DNA from: Sinotaia quadrata | Lineage: Eukaryota; Mollusca; Gastropoda; Architaenioglossa; Viviparidae | Assembly: GCA_028829895.1 (NCBI GenBank) | Contig: CM054179.1 | Location: forward strand, 100,587,875-100,651,874 | DNA: 64,000 nt | Reading direction: 5' to 3' | Part shown: one piece after another, positions 10,331 through 24,100 of the stretch | Layout of the letters: each line of letters begins with the position of its first letter | Position numbering within the stretch: the first letter of the stretch is position 1 | The notes under the pieces: generated by a model | What the model saw: only the letters and a program-made list of their open reading frames with translations | Databases searched by the model: none | What the model was told of the DNA's origin: nothing | Made by a program: the position numbers and the translations under genes

Positions 10331-13300
10331 ATGGAGGGAGGAAGCGAATCTCTAAAGCAACAGTTTCAGTTACTGCAAGAACAACAGCAAAAACGATTAT
10401 TAATGCGGAAACAACGAAAGGAAGAGAAAGAGCAAAATAATAAAGCACACAGTGCGAGATCCGTCAGTGCCACCACCATCACCTCAGGTGCCTCTCGCCT
10501 CACAAGTAATGGCCTTGGAATTACAGACGATTTAGGTTTAAAGGTAACGAACTTTTGCCCAAAGGATGTGTTACACTATTAGCTATTTAGCTTTACTGCA
10601 CTGATAATCTCTTTTACAGATTGTTAATGTGAGCTACATTGTATTGTCAGAAATTTCGCTAGCAGTCTTGATAAGTTAGCTTTTAAAAAAGAGAAATCTT
10701 TTCAGCTAACCACTTTCTTCAGTCAACACAAAAAAGCCCAAACATTTTATACACAAAACTAAATCAGTCATATTTTATTTCTCTGATCTTATAGTTTGTA
10801 GTTAAGTAAAAAGACTGCAGTGCAATATATAATGGAATTATTGTATGTATATGTATTATTATGTTTTGTTTGTTTTCTTTTTTCCTCACTTGTAAACAAA
10901 ATTGAATTAAATGTTACACTAGACGGTTGAGAAACTTGTAAGCTTAAACAAAAGATATGTAATTTTCTCTGTAACACACCAACCAGTGTGTTTTATGAAG
11001 TCATAATAGATTTGCTGCAAAACACATTCCAGCATGTAATATTTTTAGGTCTTTAAACTCCTTGTGCTTAATTTATGGGATTATAACTAGTCAACACATC
11101 CTCTTAAATTTTCTCTGGATTATCTAATGATTATAAAATTTAAAAGTCTTTGATATGTAGTTCACACTTATATTGGTATTGTAAATCACTAAATGCTCAG
11201 CGGTTGTGCAGAGAAGAATATCAACAACAAAAAAATAGAAATAATCTTTTTAACTGCTATTTTATTTCTTTATATTGAATAGTGTTACTGTTATTAAACA
11301 TTGTGCTTCCACTATGAGTGTAAATGTGTTTGTATTTTTTTAAAATGTTAAATTAAATGTAAAATGTTCTTTATAAAAATGCATGTCCCTGATTTATGGG
11401 CTTTTTAAAAAATAAAATAAAGTAACTGTATTTTTATTATATTTTAATTTATCTTTGTGATTGTGATTAATCTTAAAACAGACATCAGAACCAGTAAACA
11501 ACACCAAGGGTCCATGTTATTTATCAGAAGAACTTGTTGATCATCTTAATACACAACTCAGGGTAGGTACATTTGTATTTACTTTATAATTATATTTATT
11601 TGTGATGTATATTGTGCCTATATATTTATTATAAATCAAAACTATCTGTGTCTACATGTCTTAATCATATAAATCAAAAATATCTGTGTGAACATGTCTT
11701 AATCATAAATCAAAACTATCTGTGTGAACATGTCTTAATCATAAATCAAAACTAGTGTATAATGTCTTAATCCTACATCAAATTTATACCCAAAACACAG
11801 TACAGTATCTTTAATTTCAGGATCATAATAGCACACTTTATGTATTTTGTTATATTATTATATATTACACATGTATCCTTCACATTAAAAATTCTGTCTT
11901 CAGGAAATGAAAGATGAAAATGGCCGCTTGTACAAATTATTAAGTGAGAAAGAGTTTGAAATCAAGCAGTTAAAGAAAAAGAAGAATGATGAGAAGACAG
12001 CAGTTCTTGGTATGTCAAAGAATTAATAATTGATAATCTTTGAATAATTTTTATCCTTGTTATGATTTGAATACTATTAATCAGGCTTGCTATAGACTGC
12101 TTTATCATACAAGTTTATTATCTGTGTTAGTATGAATCTGTGCTTGATATGATCAGAATTCATCAGGCTTGCAAGAGACTGTTTTATCATGTATGCATAT
12201 TCTGCAGTAATTTTTGTTTCTAATTGTTTCTCTTTCCTTATATTTATTTTAATAGTTTTAAACTTTTATACTCACTGAATCTTCTTTCTTTCTCTCTCAA
12301 TAATTATGCTTCACTTTTTATTGGCATTTGTCTCCTAGAATCCCAATTAACCAATGAATCAGCTGCCACCAAAATTGTGGAACTGTCCAAAAAGATTAGA
12401 GAGTTAACTGCTGAGCTGGAGTCTGAGAAGACGAAGTGTAAACAGCTGCAGAGAAAATGTCAGGAGCTGCAGCTTCAGGTGAGTAGTTAGGAGCATCATT
12501 TTTTTTTTATATAATTCTTCTTGGTGGCTCTGCAGTGGCTGTGAACTTTGACCTCACTAGTTTGAACCAAACTAAGCCAGATACTGCTGTATAGTCTTGT
12601 ATTAAATAGGAAATTTATTATCTTTTGCAGTGTGTGTATATATTAGTCCTGCATGAGCAATGCAGGTGTTTAAATGATCCACTGTTGCCAAATAAGGCTT
12701 ATGATAATTGTGCCTAGTAACCAAATTTAACTGATGAGTAAATAGGGCTTATAACTCAGGTATAAAAACTATAAAGATGTATCACGCAAAAGCACAGCAC
12801 ACAATCAATACAATACAACACATTTTTAAAGACCTATCACACACAAACATCTTGAAATACACCACACAGTCATTCAAGATAGGTCACGCAGTCATCAAAG
12901 ATATCAAGCAGTTATTCAATGATAGATACATCACAATAATCATTCAAAGACGCAACATGCACAAAACGTACATATCACACAGTCATCCTAAAATGCATCA
13001 CAAATATCCAAAGATACATCATATAGTCAACCAAAAAAATGCATCACAAACATTGAAAAGATACATAATTTCATCATCAAGAGATGTACATAGCTATCTA
13101 AAGACACATAATGTCATCATCCAAAGCTGTACATAGTTATCCAAGACCACATAATTTAGTCATCCAGAGATGTACATAGTTATCCAAAGACATAATTTAA
13201 TCATCCAGAAATGTACATAGTTATCCAAAGACACATCTTCTTGCAGGGAGTACAGGCAGCTTCTGATATCCAGCCTTTGAGATCTGCATTCGGATCTGTC

Positions 13301-14991
13301 ACCAATTTGCAGTCCCAGGCAGAACAAAAGGTACAAAACAATTGAGTTAATACTTTAGACCTTTGAATGAAACAGTACTAAATTAAAATTATCTCTAAGG
13401 AAACTATATTTGTGTTAAGTAAATGACAAAAATCTTCTTAAAGCAGATATGTATTTGTTCATTTGAATAATAGTGAACAAAATTTCGTCTTTCTGCTGGC
13501 AGCTTTTGCCTTTAACTGAGTGGCCTGAAATAAATGCCATTGTCTTAGCAGAATTGTAAAGAAATATTTAAAATTCTATCTGATTTTGCTTATATTTTAA
13601 TTGAACTTCAATAAATAAAACTGTAATATTACAGTTGACTATATATTAATTAAATAATAGAAAATGAAACAGTCACCTTTGTTATACTAATGATGTTTTT
13701 TTGTTGCGTTCCGATAAGGAATCTCCGCAAGCCATTATTTACATTCACATTTGTTCTTGTTGTGCATGGAAACATTAGTACAGTATTTTGTTTTAAATAC
13801 ACTTTCACATGACTTTCATTGCAATTTAACGGTAATATAATAGTTCACTGACGTAATCCAGATGAATTCATTACATAAAATAGCACTTTTCAGTATTGTT
13901 AAGTCAGATGCTTCATCAAATAGTAACTCTTTCAGTAAAGTGTAAGTTCAGTGATTTCATCAGTTAATAGCATGTTCAGTAGAGTAAGTTAGATATTTTA
14001 ATTAATTCATAGATATTCATTATTGTTAAGCTGGATGATTCCATTGTATTAATAGCATGCTCATTAGTGCAAGTCAGTTGATTTCATGTACAAGTTCAAC
14101 AGTGTAAATTGGATGATTTCAACATATTAATAGCATAACTGTTTCAATAATGGGAATTGAATGATTTCATCACCTTTTTCTCCTAATTATCCAAAGAGTT
14201 TTTAGTTTCACTCAGATAATAGTTTAGCTTTTGTCTGAATAGCTATTAGTTTTAGTTGGGCATCTCATCTCATCTCATCTCCATTTATCTTGTCTTGCTG
14301 AAAAGTTTAAAAGATTTGAAAGGTTCTTTTAAAAAATAAAATCATGTCCTCTTTCTCACACCCAAAATAATAACACAGTTTGGACAGTTTTCTTAATGTA
14401 CTGTACACAGTTAATGACTAAGAATGGAACACTGAGGGTGATAGTTGAAAGAAATACTGTACTAGCAAAGTATATCCTGCTAACAAAGTGCTAAGACTTT
14501 TCTTCTGTTTTGTTGTTTGATATTTTTTGTGGTTAACTTGTAACTATAGTGATACAGAATCACCTGTTATTTGTTATTTTACCGATACAAACATATTTTT
14601 ATTACTCATTAATATATTGAATTGTGGGAGGTTTGTTGTACTGGTTTGCTTCTTTTATTTATTTTTATTTTTTTATGGGTGTTTTTTTTGGGGGTGGATA
14701 TGTAATTATGTAACATAACTTACTGACTACTGAACTTATTCCTAATATATTGACTAATGCAGAATGTCATTCAGCACTTTGCATTATCACTATAATAGGA
14801 AACAAACAAAACATTTTCCAATTTGCTTTTGGTTAGTTTATTTATATTTTTGTGTTGTTTGTTCTTTTTTTTAAATTTATTTATTTATTTTGAGAGGGGG
14901 GAGGGAGTGAAGAAATAAGTTGAGGACTTTAGGAAAATAACAGTTTGTTTATATTTTGTAAGGCTTTATGAGGTATGTGTAGAGGTAGGTG

Positions 14992-15060
<69 letters not shown>

Positions 15061-15143
15061 GCATGCGTGTGTGTGTGTGTGCATTGCTTTTGACATATGT
15101 CACTATTGGCTAAAATATGTGTGTGTGTGTGGCTTTGGGTGAA

Positions 15144-15189
<46 letters not shown>

Positions 15190-18100
15190 GTGCATGCGTG
15201 TGTGTGTTTATGTGTGTGTGCATGTGTGTGTGTCTGTGTGTGATTGTGTGTGGCTTGACATTTATTATGTGTGCATTGTTTGAATGAACAGGATGAAGTA
15301 GATGTGAAGGCATTGCAGGATAAACTGAGGCAGACAGAAAGCAAGATGGCAGAGTATCGCAACCAGTGTCAGATGCTGAAGCAAGACATCAAGATAGCTC
15401 ACAAGGTGGGAATTAAACCAGTAATAGGCACATGTATGTATTCTGAAATAAACCAGAAATAGGCACAAATATGTATTCTGAAATAAACCATTAATAGGCA
15501 CATGTATGTAATCTGAAATAAACCATTATATGCACATGTATGCATTCTGAAATAAACCAGTAATAGGCACATGTATGTATTCTGAACTAAATCAAAAATA
15601 GGCAGATGTATGTATTGTGAACTAAACCAGTAATAGGCACTCACATATTTTGTGCTCATGTTGGTCATATATATTTTCTTAAATTGATACTCTGAGATTA
15701 ACAAGTGAAAACTCCCAGTCATGTTTTCTGAACTGAATTTTATGAGACCATTTCTCATAAACCACTAGAACCATTATTTGCACCTGCATGTTTTCTTAAG
15801 AAGCTATAAGATCTTGTCTTTTTTTCTGAAGCAAGTTGTATGCAGACAGTTTGTTGCCATCTTGCATATTGCTCTTTGGACCAGATCAGCATATAAATCA
15901 TGAATGATATTTGTTGCATTAACCTGTGAGTGTCCAGTCTGTGAAACACATAATTTGCAGATGGTGAATCTATAGGCACTAAGTATATGTTATGCAACCT
16001 GTGGCTTAAAACATTTTTTTAAATCAACAGAAAAATACAACACCCTCACACCTCCAACTCCTTCAAATTTTCACAAGGATGAAAACACTTTTTGTTCTAT
16101 TGAAGCTGTCTGCAGTTTTGGCCCTTGACTTTAAAAGGTCTAACCAGAATATTATTTTAATTTTAGGGATGTTTTGCTCTGGATCATAGGATTAGCATTT
16201 TGTATTGATATGGACATTTAATTCCATTTAATAACAACCTGGATTGTATCCACTTAAAGCATTTAACTTGGTGTGGCTTAATTGTACACTTTTCTCAACT
16301 GTATGTTTATAACAGGTTCTTGCTCAAGAGATTGGTGACAATGTTAACGTCCAGTCACTTCTTAACAACACCACAAATTTCCGTGGTCGTGCCCAACAGA
16401 TTGCATCTCTGCAGAATAAGGTTAGTGTTGTAACTTTTCCTAGCACTCTCACTTCTGTTGTGTCCATTAGGCAGAGATGCTGAGGTTACTTAATATATTT
16501 CATCCATTTTATTTGTGCTATCTATGTACAAGCTGAAAATATTTTCATGTAATCTAAAAGAATGATTTTGGTAATATAAATGAAATTCTAACATCTTGAC
16601 TTATTTGTTTATACAGTTTTATGTTAACTAAGCTTAAGATGCAACATGAAGTTATAGACTTTATCTGATAGTCACTGAAAGATTAAACTATTTTTATGGC
16701 AGCATTGGCTCAGTTTTTTGTTGTTGTGTTGTGTATCTTTATTGTGTAAACCATAAATGAAATACATGACGATGTTACATACATAGGACTCTATCTAAAT
16801 ATAACCTAACTTTGTTTTGCATTTTCCCCTCTCTTTGCCAACCTTCATTGACCAGTTACATGTGTCAATCAGCACAGCTTTCATATATAAGCAAGAAATA
16901 GAGAAATTTTCAGCCCCTTATGGAATGCATCATTTATTATATTCAGTAAATTGTATTTCTGATAATATTCAGTTCCAAAATGATTTTATTCCTTTATAAA
17001 TTGTTAAATTTATAAATTTATTTATTCACCTGTGATTCGAAGGTTGTGTTTCTTTTATGCAAAACTATTATTTGCAGAAACTCTGAGCACAGTGATGCAC
17101 ATCACTTTTCTAGTTTCTGGTCAACAGGTTGAAGAGCTAAAAGCACAGCTAGAAGCTCAACAGCCTCTCTCTCTAGAAGACGAGATGCTGGGCAAAGTGA
17201 CCACTGCTCGCAGACGAGCACAGGACGACAAGTACCGAGAAGAATTGCGTCGAGCTGAAAGGGAACGGAAAGAAGCACAAGAGGTGTGTGTGTGTGTGTG
17301 TGTGTGTGAATGTTCATGAAATCTTTACATCACAAATTGTATGCAGTTCATGATAACATGACATCATAAATGGCATGCAGTTGACAAGATGGATCATGTA
17401 CAATCATAGTTTCTTTACTTCACTGTAGGCTTTTCAGAGTGTCTTTAAATGACAGAGGTCATGCTGTTCACAATATCTTTTAAAACAAAGTCCATGCTGT
17501 TCACAGCAACTTTACATCTCAAACTGTATGCTGTTCACCATATCTTTACATCTCAAACTGCAAGCTGTTCACGTATCTTTACATCTCAAACTGTATGCTG
17601 TTCACCATATCTTTACATCTCAAACTGCAAGCTGTTCTTGTATCTTTACATCTTAAACTGTATGCTGTTCACCATATCTTTACATCTCAAACTGCAAGCT
17701 GTTCACCATATCTTTACATAACAGATGGCAAGCTGTCCACAGTATCTTTATATAATAAATGGCAAGCTGTTAACAATATCTTTACATAACAGATGGCAAG
17801 CTGTTCACAATTTCTTTACATAACATAATGTCTTTACATAAAAATTTCATCTGTTCACACTGTCTTTACTTCACAGATGGAAGATTTTATATATGCTTCA
17901 TTCTTTTCATTGCCTTTCTGTAAGGATTATTTGCATGAAGTATCTCTTAACATTGCTTTGTGTATCGTAATATTGATATCAATGTATGTTATTATTACAT
18001 TCTTGTACAATTTAATATGTATCATCACAATTTTGTCGATCGTGATTTTATCGGCGCGATTTTGTTGTCATGCGTTTGTTCATCGCATTTTTTTTGGCAC

Positions 18101-21100
18101 GTATTTGTCAGTGAACCGCTGAAAATATCCTATTCAAATATTGTTTGTGTAATTTTATTAAGAACAATTCAACAAGCTCACTGACTTCTGTAGACTTTGT
18201 CTCTCCTTTCCTATCGGTACTTGAAGAGGTAACAAAGATAGAGTTGTATATGAAAGATTTTATTAAGATTGTTTTAAGAGCAGCACACTGTGTCATACTC
18301 ATAGCCTCTACCATTGCTTTCAGTCCGCATATGAAATATGTGTCTGATAACATTTCAGAATAGTCAGTAATTTATTTCATTTGATTTGAATTTAAGCTAA
18401 CCATTGTTAGCACAAGTGATTTCCACATTTTTCTTTATAAAGAAATAACATATCCTGAACTCTTCTACCACTTCATAAAAGGGAGATAACTAAGTACATG
18501 GCTCTTTGTGCTGCAGTCTGAAAGCATTAAACACATTCTAGCCATGCACACTTGTTTCAGAGAGAGGCGGCTGAGCGCAAAGCTCTAGAAGAAGACTATC
18601 ACAATCAAAAGCAGCGAATGGAGGCTGCCAAAGCCAGGTGAGTTTGTGATAGGAAAGTCTGTTAGATTCATCACATCAATACGCACAAATTAAGAAATAG
18701 AATTTTATTACCACATTTCAGTGAAATATACAAAACAAAACATTGACTGACTATCATAAAACAGACACTTTGATCTTTTAGATTACATGTAGTCATTCAT
18801 TGCATTATATTGACCTGAAGATGTTTGGCCTTATACTAGTGCCACTTAGCAAAAACAAACTTGTCCAGCATTCCATTGGGTGAAATAAGTGATAATAAAG
18901 TTGTCTTTAACAGGAACAAGGTACTTGCTGGAGAAGTGAAATCCTTGAAACAACAACTTCAGACCTTGCTGCAAAAAGGAAAAAATGATGACGAACTAAT
19001 TCAGGCCCTGATGGTTAGTAAATAATTTTTTTAATTGTTCAGTTATTAGCAGTGGGAAATACCATTATCACCTTGCAGTTTGTCTGGTATAACCTGAAAA
19101 AAGGTCAAGGTCATGGGGTGCTTCAGAACAAGTAAACCAAACTTTAGAATAGACTATAATGAAAGCTATAGTAAATAATATTACTTGGTTATCAGGGTTA
19201 TAATTAATAAGATTCACATAAATCAGTGTATTTTTTTCAAATAATTTGCATGAAAGCTCTTTGTTCACAATCTGTGAAATTGTTACTGCTAGCAATCTTG
19301 ATAAGGCCCATTCATTTCGCCATAGTTGCTTCTGTCATTGTTTACCTCCATATCTCAAAACAGTTCCTGTGATTTCAGAAACAACAAACACAGCTCAAGG
19401 ACCTGCTTGGGGAGACAACTTCACAGAGATCAGAAGCAGTGCGTAAACAGGAGGAAATAGAGAGACAGCTGTCATTGCGCACACAGCAGGAAAGTAACAT
19501 CGTTATGCAGCTCAAGTCTATTGTAGCTGACAAAGAGGCCAAGGTCAAGGTCTTAGAGCAAGAACTTTTACAACTTAAACAAAATAAATTGCAGGTAATT
19601 GTGGTTAAATTGGTTTCCAACTGATGGGTTAGAGTGTTTGATTTATTGTTATGTTTGGTTGGGTTTTTTAAATTTAATTTATTTAGATTGTTTGTAACTT
19701 AAGAGACTTTTTTTAAAGTAATTTTTATGATTGCAGCCATTTGTTTTTTATAATTTTTGTTTAAAAAGTTGTTTTTTTAAAAATTACATCAGTTTGATTT
19801 GTTTATGTGTATGGATAGAAGTAAAGGTTTAATCAGATCTCTGCATAATTTTAAACATTTGTTTCTGTATTAATATAAGATCGTTAAGTTTTAAGGGATC
19901 AATGCTGTATTCCCATGTGGTAAATTTTACAAGTCATATTTGTTTACACAATATAAAAAATGTAATGCGCCTCATGCTAGTTTAAAAAAATCACCTGGTA
20001 ACACACAGATAGGGGTTGAATTTGCTAGGATATGGTGATCACAAGATATCTTGAAGGTTGTCTTTATATTAACTGAAGGCAGATTTAATACTATGGTTTT
20101 GAAAAAAATTATTATTATGCAATAACAGATCTGTTGAATCATTTGTGTCTGACACAAGCCATTTTTTAATAGTATAAAAAAAATTAAAATAGAGTCTTAA
20201 AACATATTAGTAATACATATATAAATTGTTAAAAAGAAAAGAAGAAAAAAATAATTTTTACTGTTATGACTTTGCCAACTTAATGGAAATTGATACAATT
20301 TTATTTTCTTTGCTGTGAAGAGTTCACAGCCAGGGGACATGGAAAGATTCTCTTCAGAGTCAGAGACACCTACTGTGATTGGAACTGCTGCTGAAAGTCG
20401 ACAGGCTACCCTGGATCACATCACTCTTACATCTATAACACCACCTCATTCCAGGTTTGACACGTTTTTTAAGAAACCATATTTAATTTGCTTTAAACAT
20501 GTTGTTTAACTGCACTTTTGTCTTTGTTTCAAAAAACAAGCAAACAACATGCAGGTATATTGTTAACTTGTTACAGATATGTATTGCTCTATAGTTTTCA
20601 TATTCTATATTTTTTTCTTTTATACATGTCAATCCAGATTTGGAAATATTTATGAAAGACAAAGATTAATTACTTTAAACATGCTGTGTAAGCGGACAAA
20701 TGCTCTTTGAAGCTTGAGAGAATTTGGGGGGATTTTCTTTTTTAAAAAAAATCATTGTGTTAAACTAAACAATAAAGATTTTATTCCTGTCCATTCACTT
20801 TTTCTTTATTTGAATTGACGCAATGGCAAATTGTTAAAAAATTAATCCAGAACTAACTTTACATGGATATTTTTCATTTATAATTTTTAACTTGACAACA
20901 TGTGCACTATGCTCTTTCTTTGCAGTACTTACCATAATAAGTGTCTCCAAAGGAAATGTATATAACTGAAGGAAATACATTTATGTTAAAATTTAGAGTT
21001 TGTGTATACCCCTTTAAAAAATTTTTTTCCTAATTAAAAGAATAAAAAATAAATTAAGATTGAATAGAATAGTCTGTATTTGTGTGCATATTTATGTCTT

Positions 21101-24100
21101 CAAGTATGTTTCTTCTTGTGCTTTGCCTACAGGCAGAGTCGCCGGGTCCCATCCATGCTGCCACAAGAAACTGTGCGGATCACTTCAAGAGCATCCTCGA
21201 GAGGGTGAGTGTTGCATAAAATTGAAAGATTTTGTGTTCATTTCACTGTTAGTTGATAAGAAGAGAATAATTATGTGGTTATTGCAATTTTAAAACACTT
21301 TAATATCATTTCTGTGATGAAAATTAAATGAATAAATTAAATTAAACTTAATCAGGAATATTATTTTTAAATGAAAATAAAGAACAGTGACAAAGAAATT
21401 CTTATTACAGATTGAATGGATGAGAGGATAGGAGCATCTCAAACCACCCAAGCTGGTGGGAAATCTTGAAGAGATTTATGCTACTGGTGTTGATATGTGA
21501 CTTTGCAGCAACATTGACATAAATTGACCAGAGTTTATTTTTTTTTGCTTTTTAGTGACATCAGCATAAAGTGATAGGTGCGAGTGCTGATGACTCGTAC
21601 AATTTGCTGTCAGTCCTTGGCATTTGAGACATGCTACCAGATTAAAGTTTTGTCTGTAAAAATCTTCTAGAGTTGAGGACTGTAAGAGACCTACCATAAC
21701 ATTGTAACTCAATCTTTTCACGTCATAAATATAGAAAAGATTAGAAAGTATGCTATTCTGTTTTACTGAGTGTGCACTTGTGCCTTCCATGTATTGGTGT
21801 CTGCCATAAGCAGTGAGAATGTAGGTGGTAAATAGACTAGTTTTATGAGGCTGGCAGCTCCATTTTCATTTGTATGAATGTCTCTCTTTACATATGTATA
21901 GGTCATCCAGAGTTGGGAAAAAGACTGCTGATGAAGACTTGGAGTTCCAGTATCAAGAGAACCACATCCTGCTGCAGGCAGCTAATGTGGAATGTGAGAG
22001 ACTTAGTCAGCTTGTACAGATTGTCCAGAAAAGGTATTTTATTTTTTTTATTTTTACCAGATTTAGGCTTGCATGGGTGATGTATCTCTGCAATATGCTT
22101 TTATCATTTGTCTTGTGTGGTATAAATCGGTTTCTCTATTTAATTTAATATTAACCTTTTTTCTACACATTGCTTTTTCCTTTCAAGCAGAATATTAATA
22201 GAATAGAATGTCAGCTATCCAAACAATAATGCACCCAAGGTTATCTGGATAATCAAACACCACTTGTTGAAATTAGTAAGCACACTATTCTAGGTTAAGG
22301 AAAGCACTCAAAGGGATTACATTGTAGCTTACAGAGCACTAATCAACTTTGAATCTAGGAGTTGGAGTAAATTACAACGAAACCTGGAATATTCATGGAG
22401 GAGTGGTAAAACATGTTTCAGGAATATGTTGTACCAGAGCCAGGGCCATCTTAACAGCATTATAGGCCCATGGGCAAAGCAGTGCACTAGGCCCCTACCT
22501 ACTCGACCACTCACAGCAAGTCACAACATAATAAATAGATTAGCATGGGGCCCCTATGCTTTTGAGGCTTCGGCAACTGCCCAGCATGCCCTTGTGTTAA
22601 GATGGCACTGACCAGAGTGGTAGTATCTTATTTTCACCTGGAACATCAGGATAGAACTATTACTATCCACCCGTACCCTCACTTATGTCTTTTCTTGCAG
22701 CCAGCTCTTGAGCTTTCTTTTATGATTTTCTTGAATCCAATGTTTCACACTTCATTCAGTTCTGGTAATCGGCACTTTTTTTGCATGCATTGAATAAGCC
22801 TTGACATTATTTCCTAGGCTAAATGAGGAAATTCGGACTGGCCAAGAATTACAAGCAGAGCTACAGGCCATGCGTCGGCAGAATGTAGAACTGGAAAAAC
22901 AACTGGGCAGACAAGCTTTAGAGCAACTATCTGGAAGCAAAACTGGTGAGCCAGAATTGTCACAGAGAGAGAAAGAGAGAGAGAGAAAGTGTAAAAATCA
23001 TTTGCTGATCACAAACACTCTAGAGTCACTTACTTGACTGAGAAGATAAACTATAGTGTAAATTTGTAATCAAAACTGTAATCATACATGCAAACATTTT
23101 GATTTAATAATTCTGTCATTTAAGACCTGTTTTATATTTTGAAATACCACCATGATCTCTGTATGTGCATGGTTCAATGTCTTGATTTAGCTAGACTTTT
23201 GTGTCATTTTCACAGTTCGTAATAAGAAACTGACATCGCGAACAATATACAACGCTGCTGGAACAGTGGTACGTGATGCTGCGGATGATGGTGTGGATAT
23301 GGATTCTAGAGCAGCAGCAACTGGGGGAGGTGACTTACAAGAACTGGCCACCACGTGAGTGTTTTCATGTTCATCCTCAGAAATAATGTGGATGCCATTT
23401 TAATCTGTAACCCTTCACATTTTAGATAAAAAGGACTACAAACATAGCAGCAGTTTTAAAAGTGACCACACTTATAGTTTATTTAAATTATTTCTCGGTC
23501 ACTTACCACATGCAGTATTACATTTTTAAAAATAATTAATTCTGAAGAGATTTAATCTATGCACACTGGACTGGCTATTTGAACATATAAACCCTTTAAA
23601 CTTCCCAGGATACATGGCATACCTCTATAAAACTTAAACTCACTCTGCAAAACTTATACAATAGACAGTTTCTAGATAAATTAAAATTAAAATAATGTGG
23701 GGATTTATTCAGCCTTCACTTGCTTGATAAATTTGCATGGTCAGCTAATTTTGTCATATTTTGAATAAAGTGTACTTATATAGAATGCAGATAAATTTTT
23801 AGTAGCAAAAAAAAAAGAAAAAAGAATAACTTGTGACAATTACCTTCAGCTGGACAAGAAAAGGACATGCCATCTTACAGGTGAAAGTAGCAGCTAACAA
23901 CAATCTGATCTTTAAGAAATTCTAAATAACTTTCCCAGTGATGAAGGTGCTTTAACAAGTTATCTTATATGTCTCCTTTGTCACAACGAGTTTGTGTGCC
24001 ATTGCAGTGAAAAATGTCAAAGTGCTTGTCATTGTCTGTGTCTTGTCAACAAATGAAAAGTTAAAGAAAGAAAAGCTTTTGTACCACTAGCAAATCCTTC

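Noticed and set aside
14949..15362. His-Thr-rich open frame on the minus strand
   Set aside because: Translation of a (TG)n microsatellite; the real coding sequence here is CCDC13 exon 6 on the plus strand.
17877..18122. Hydrophobic 81-codon open frame in CCDC13 intron 8
   Set aside because: Looks membrane-like only because the intron is T-rich; no splice sites in phase with the gene and no recognisable family.
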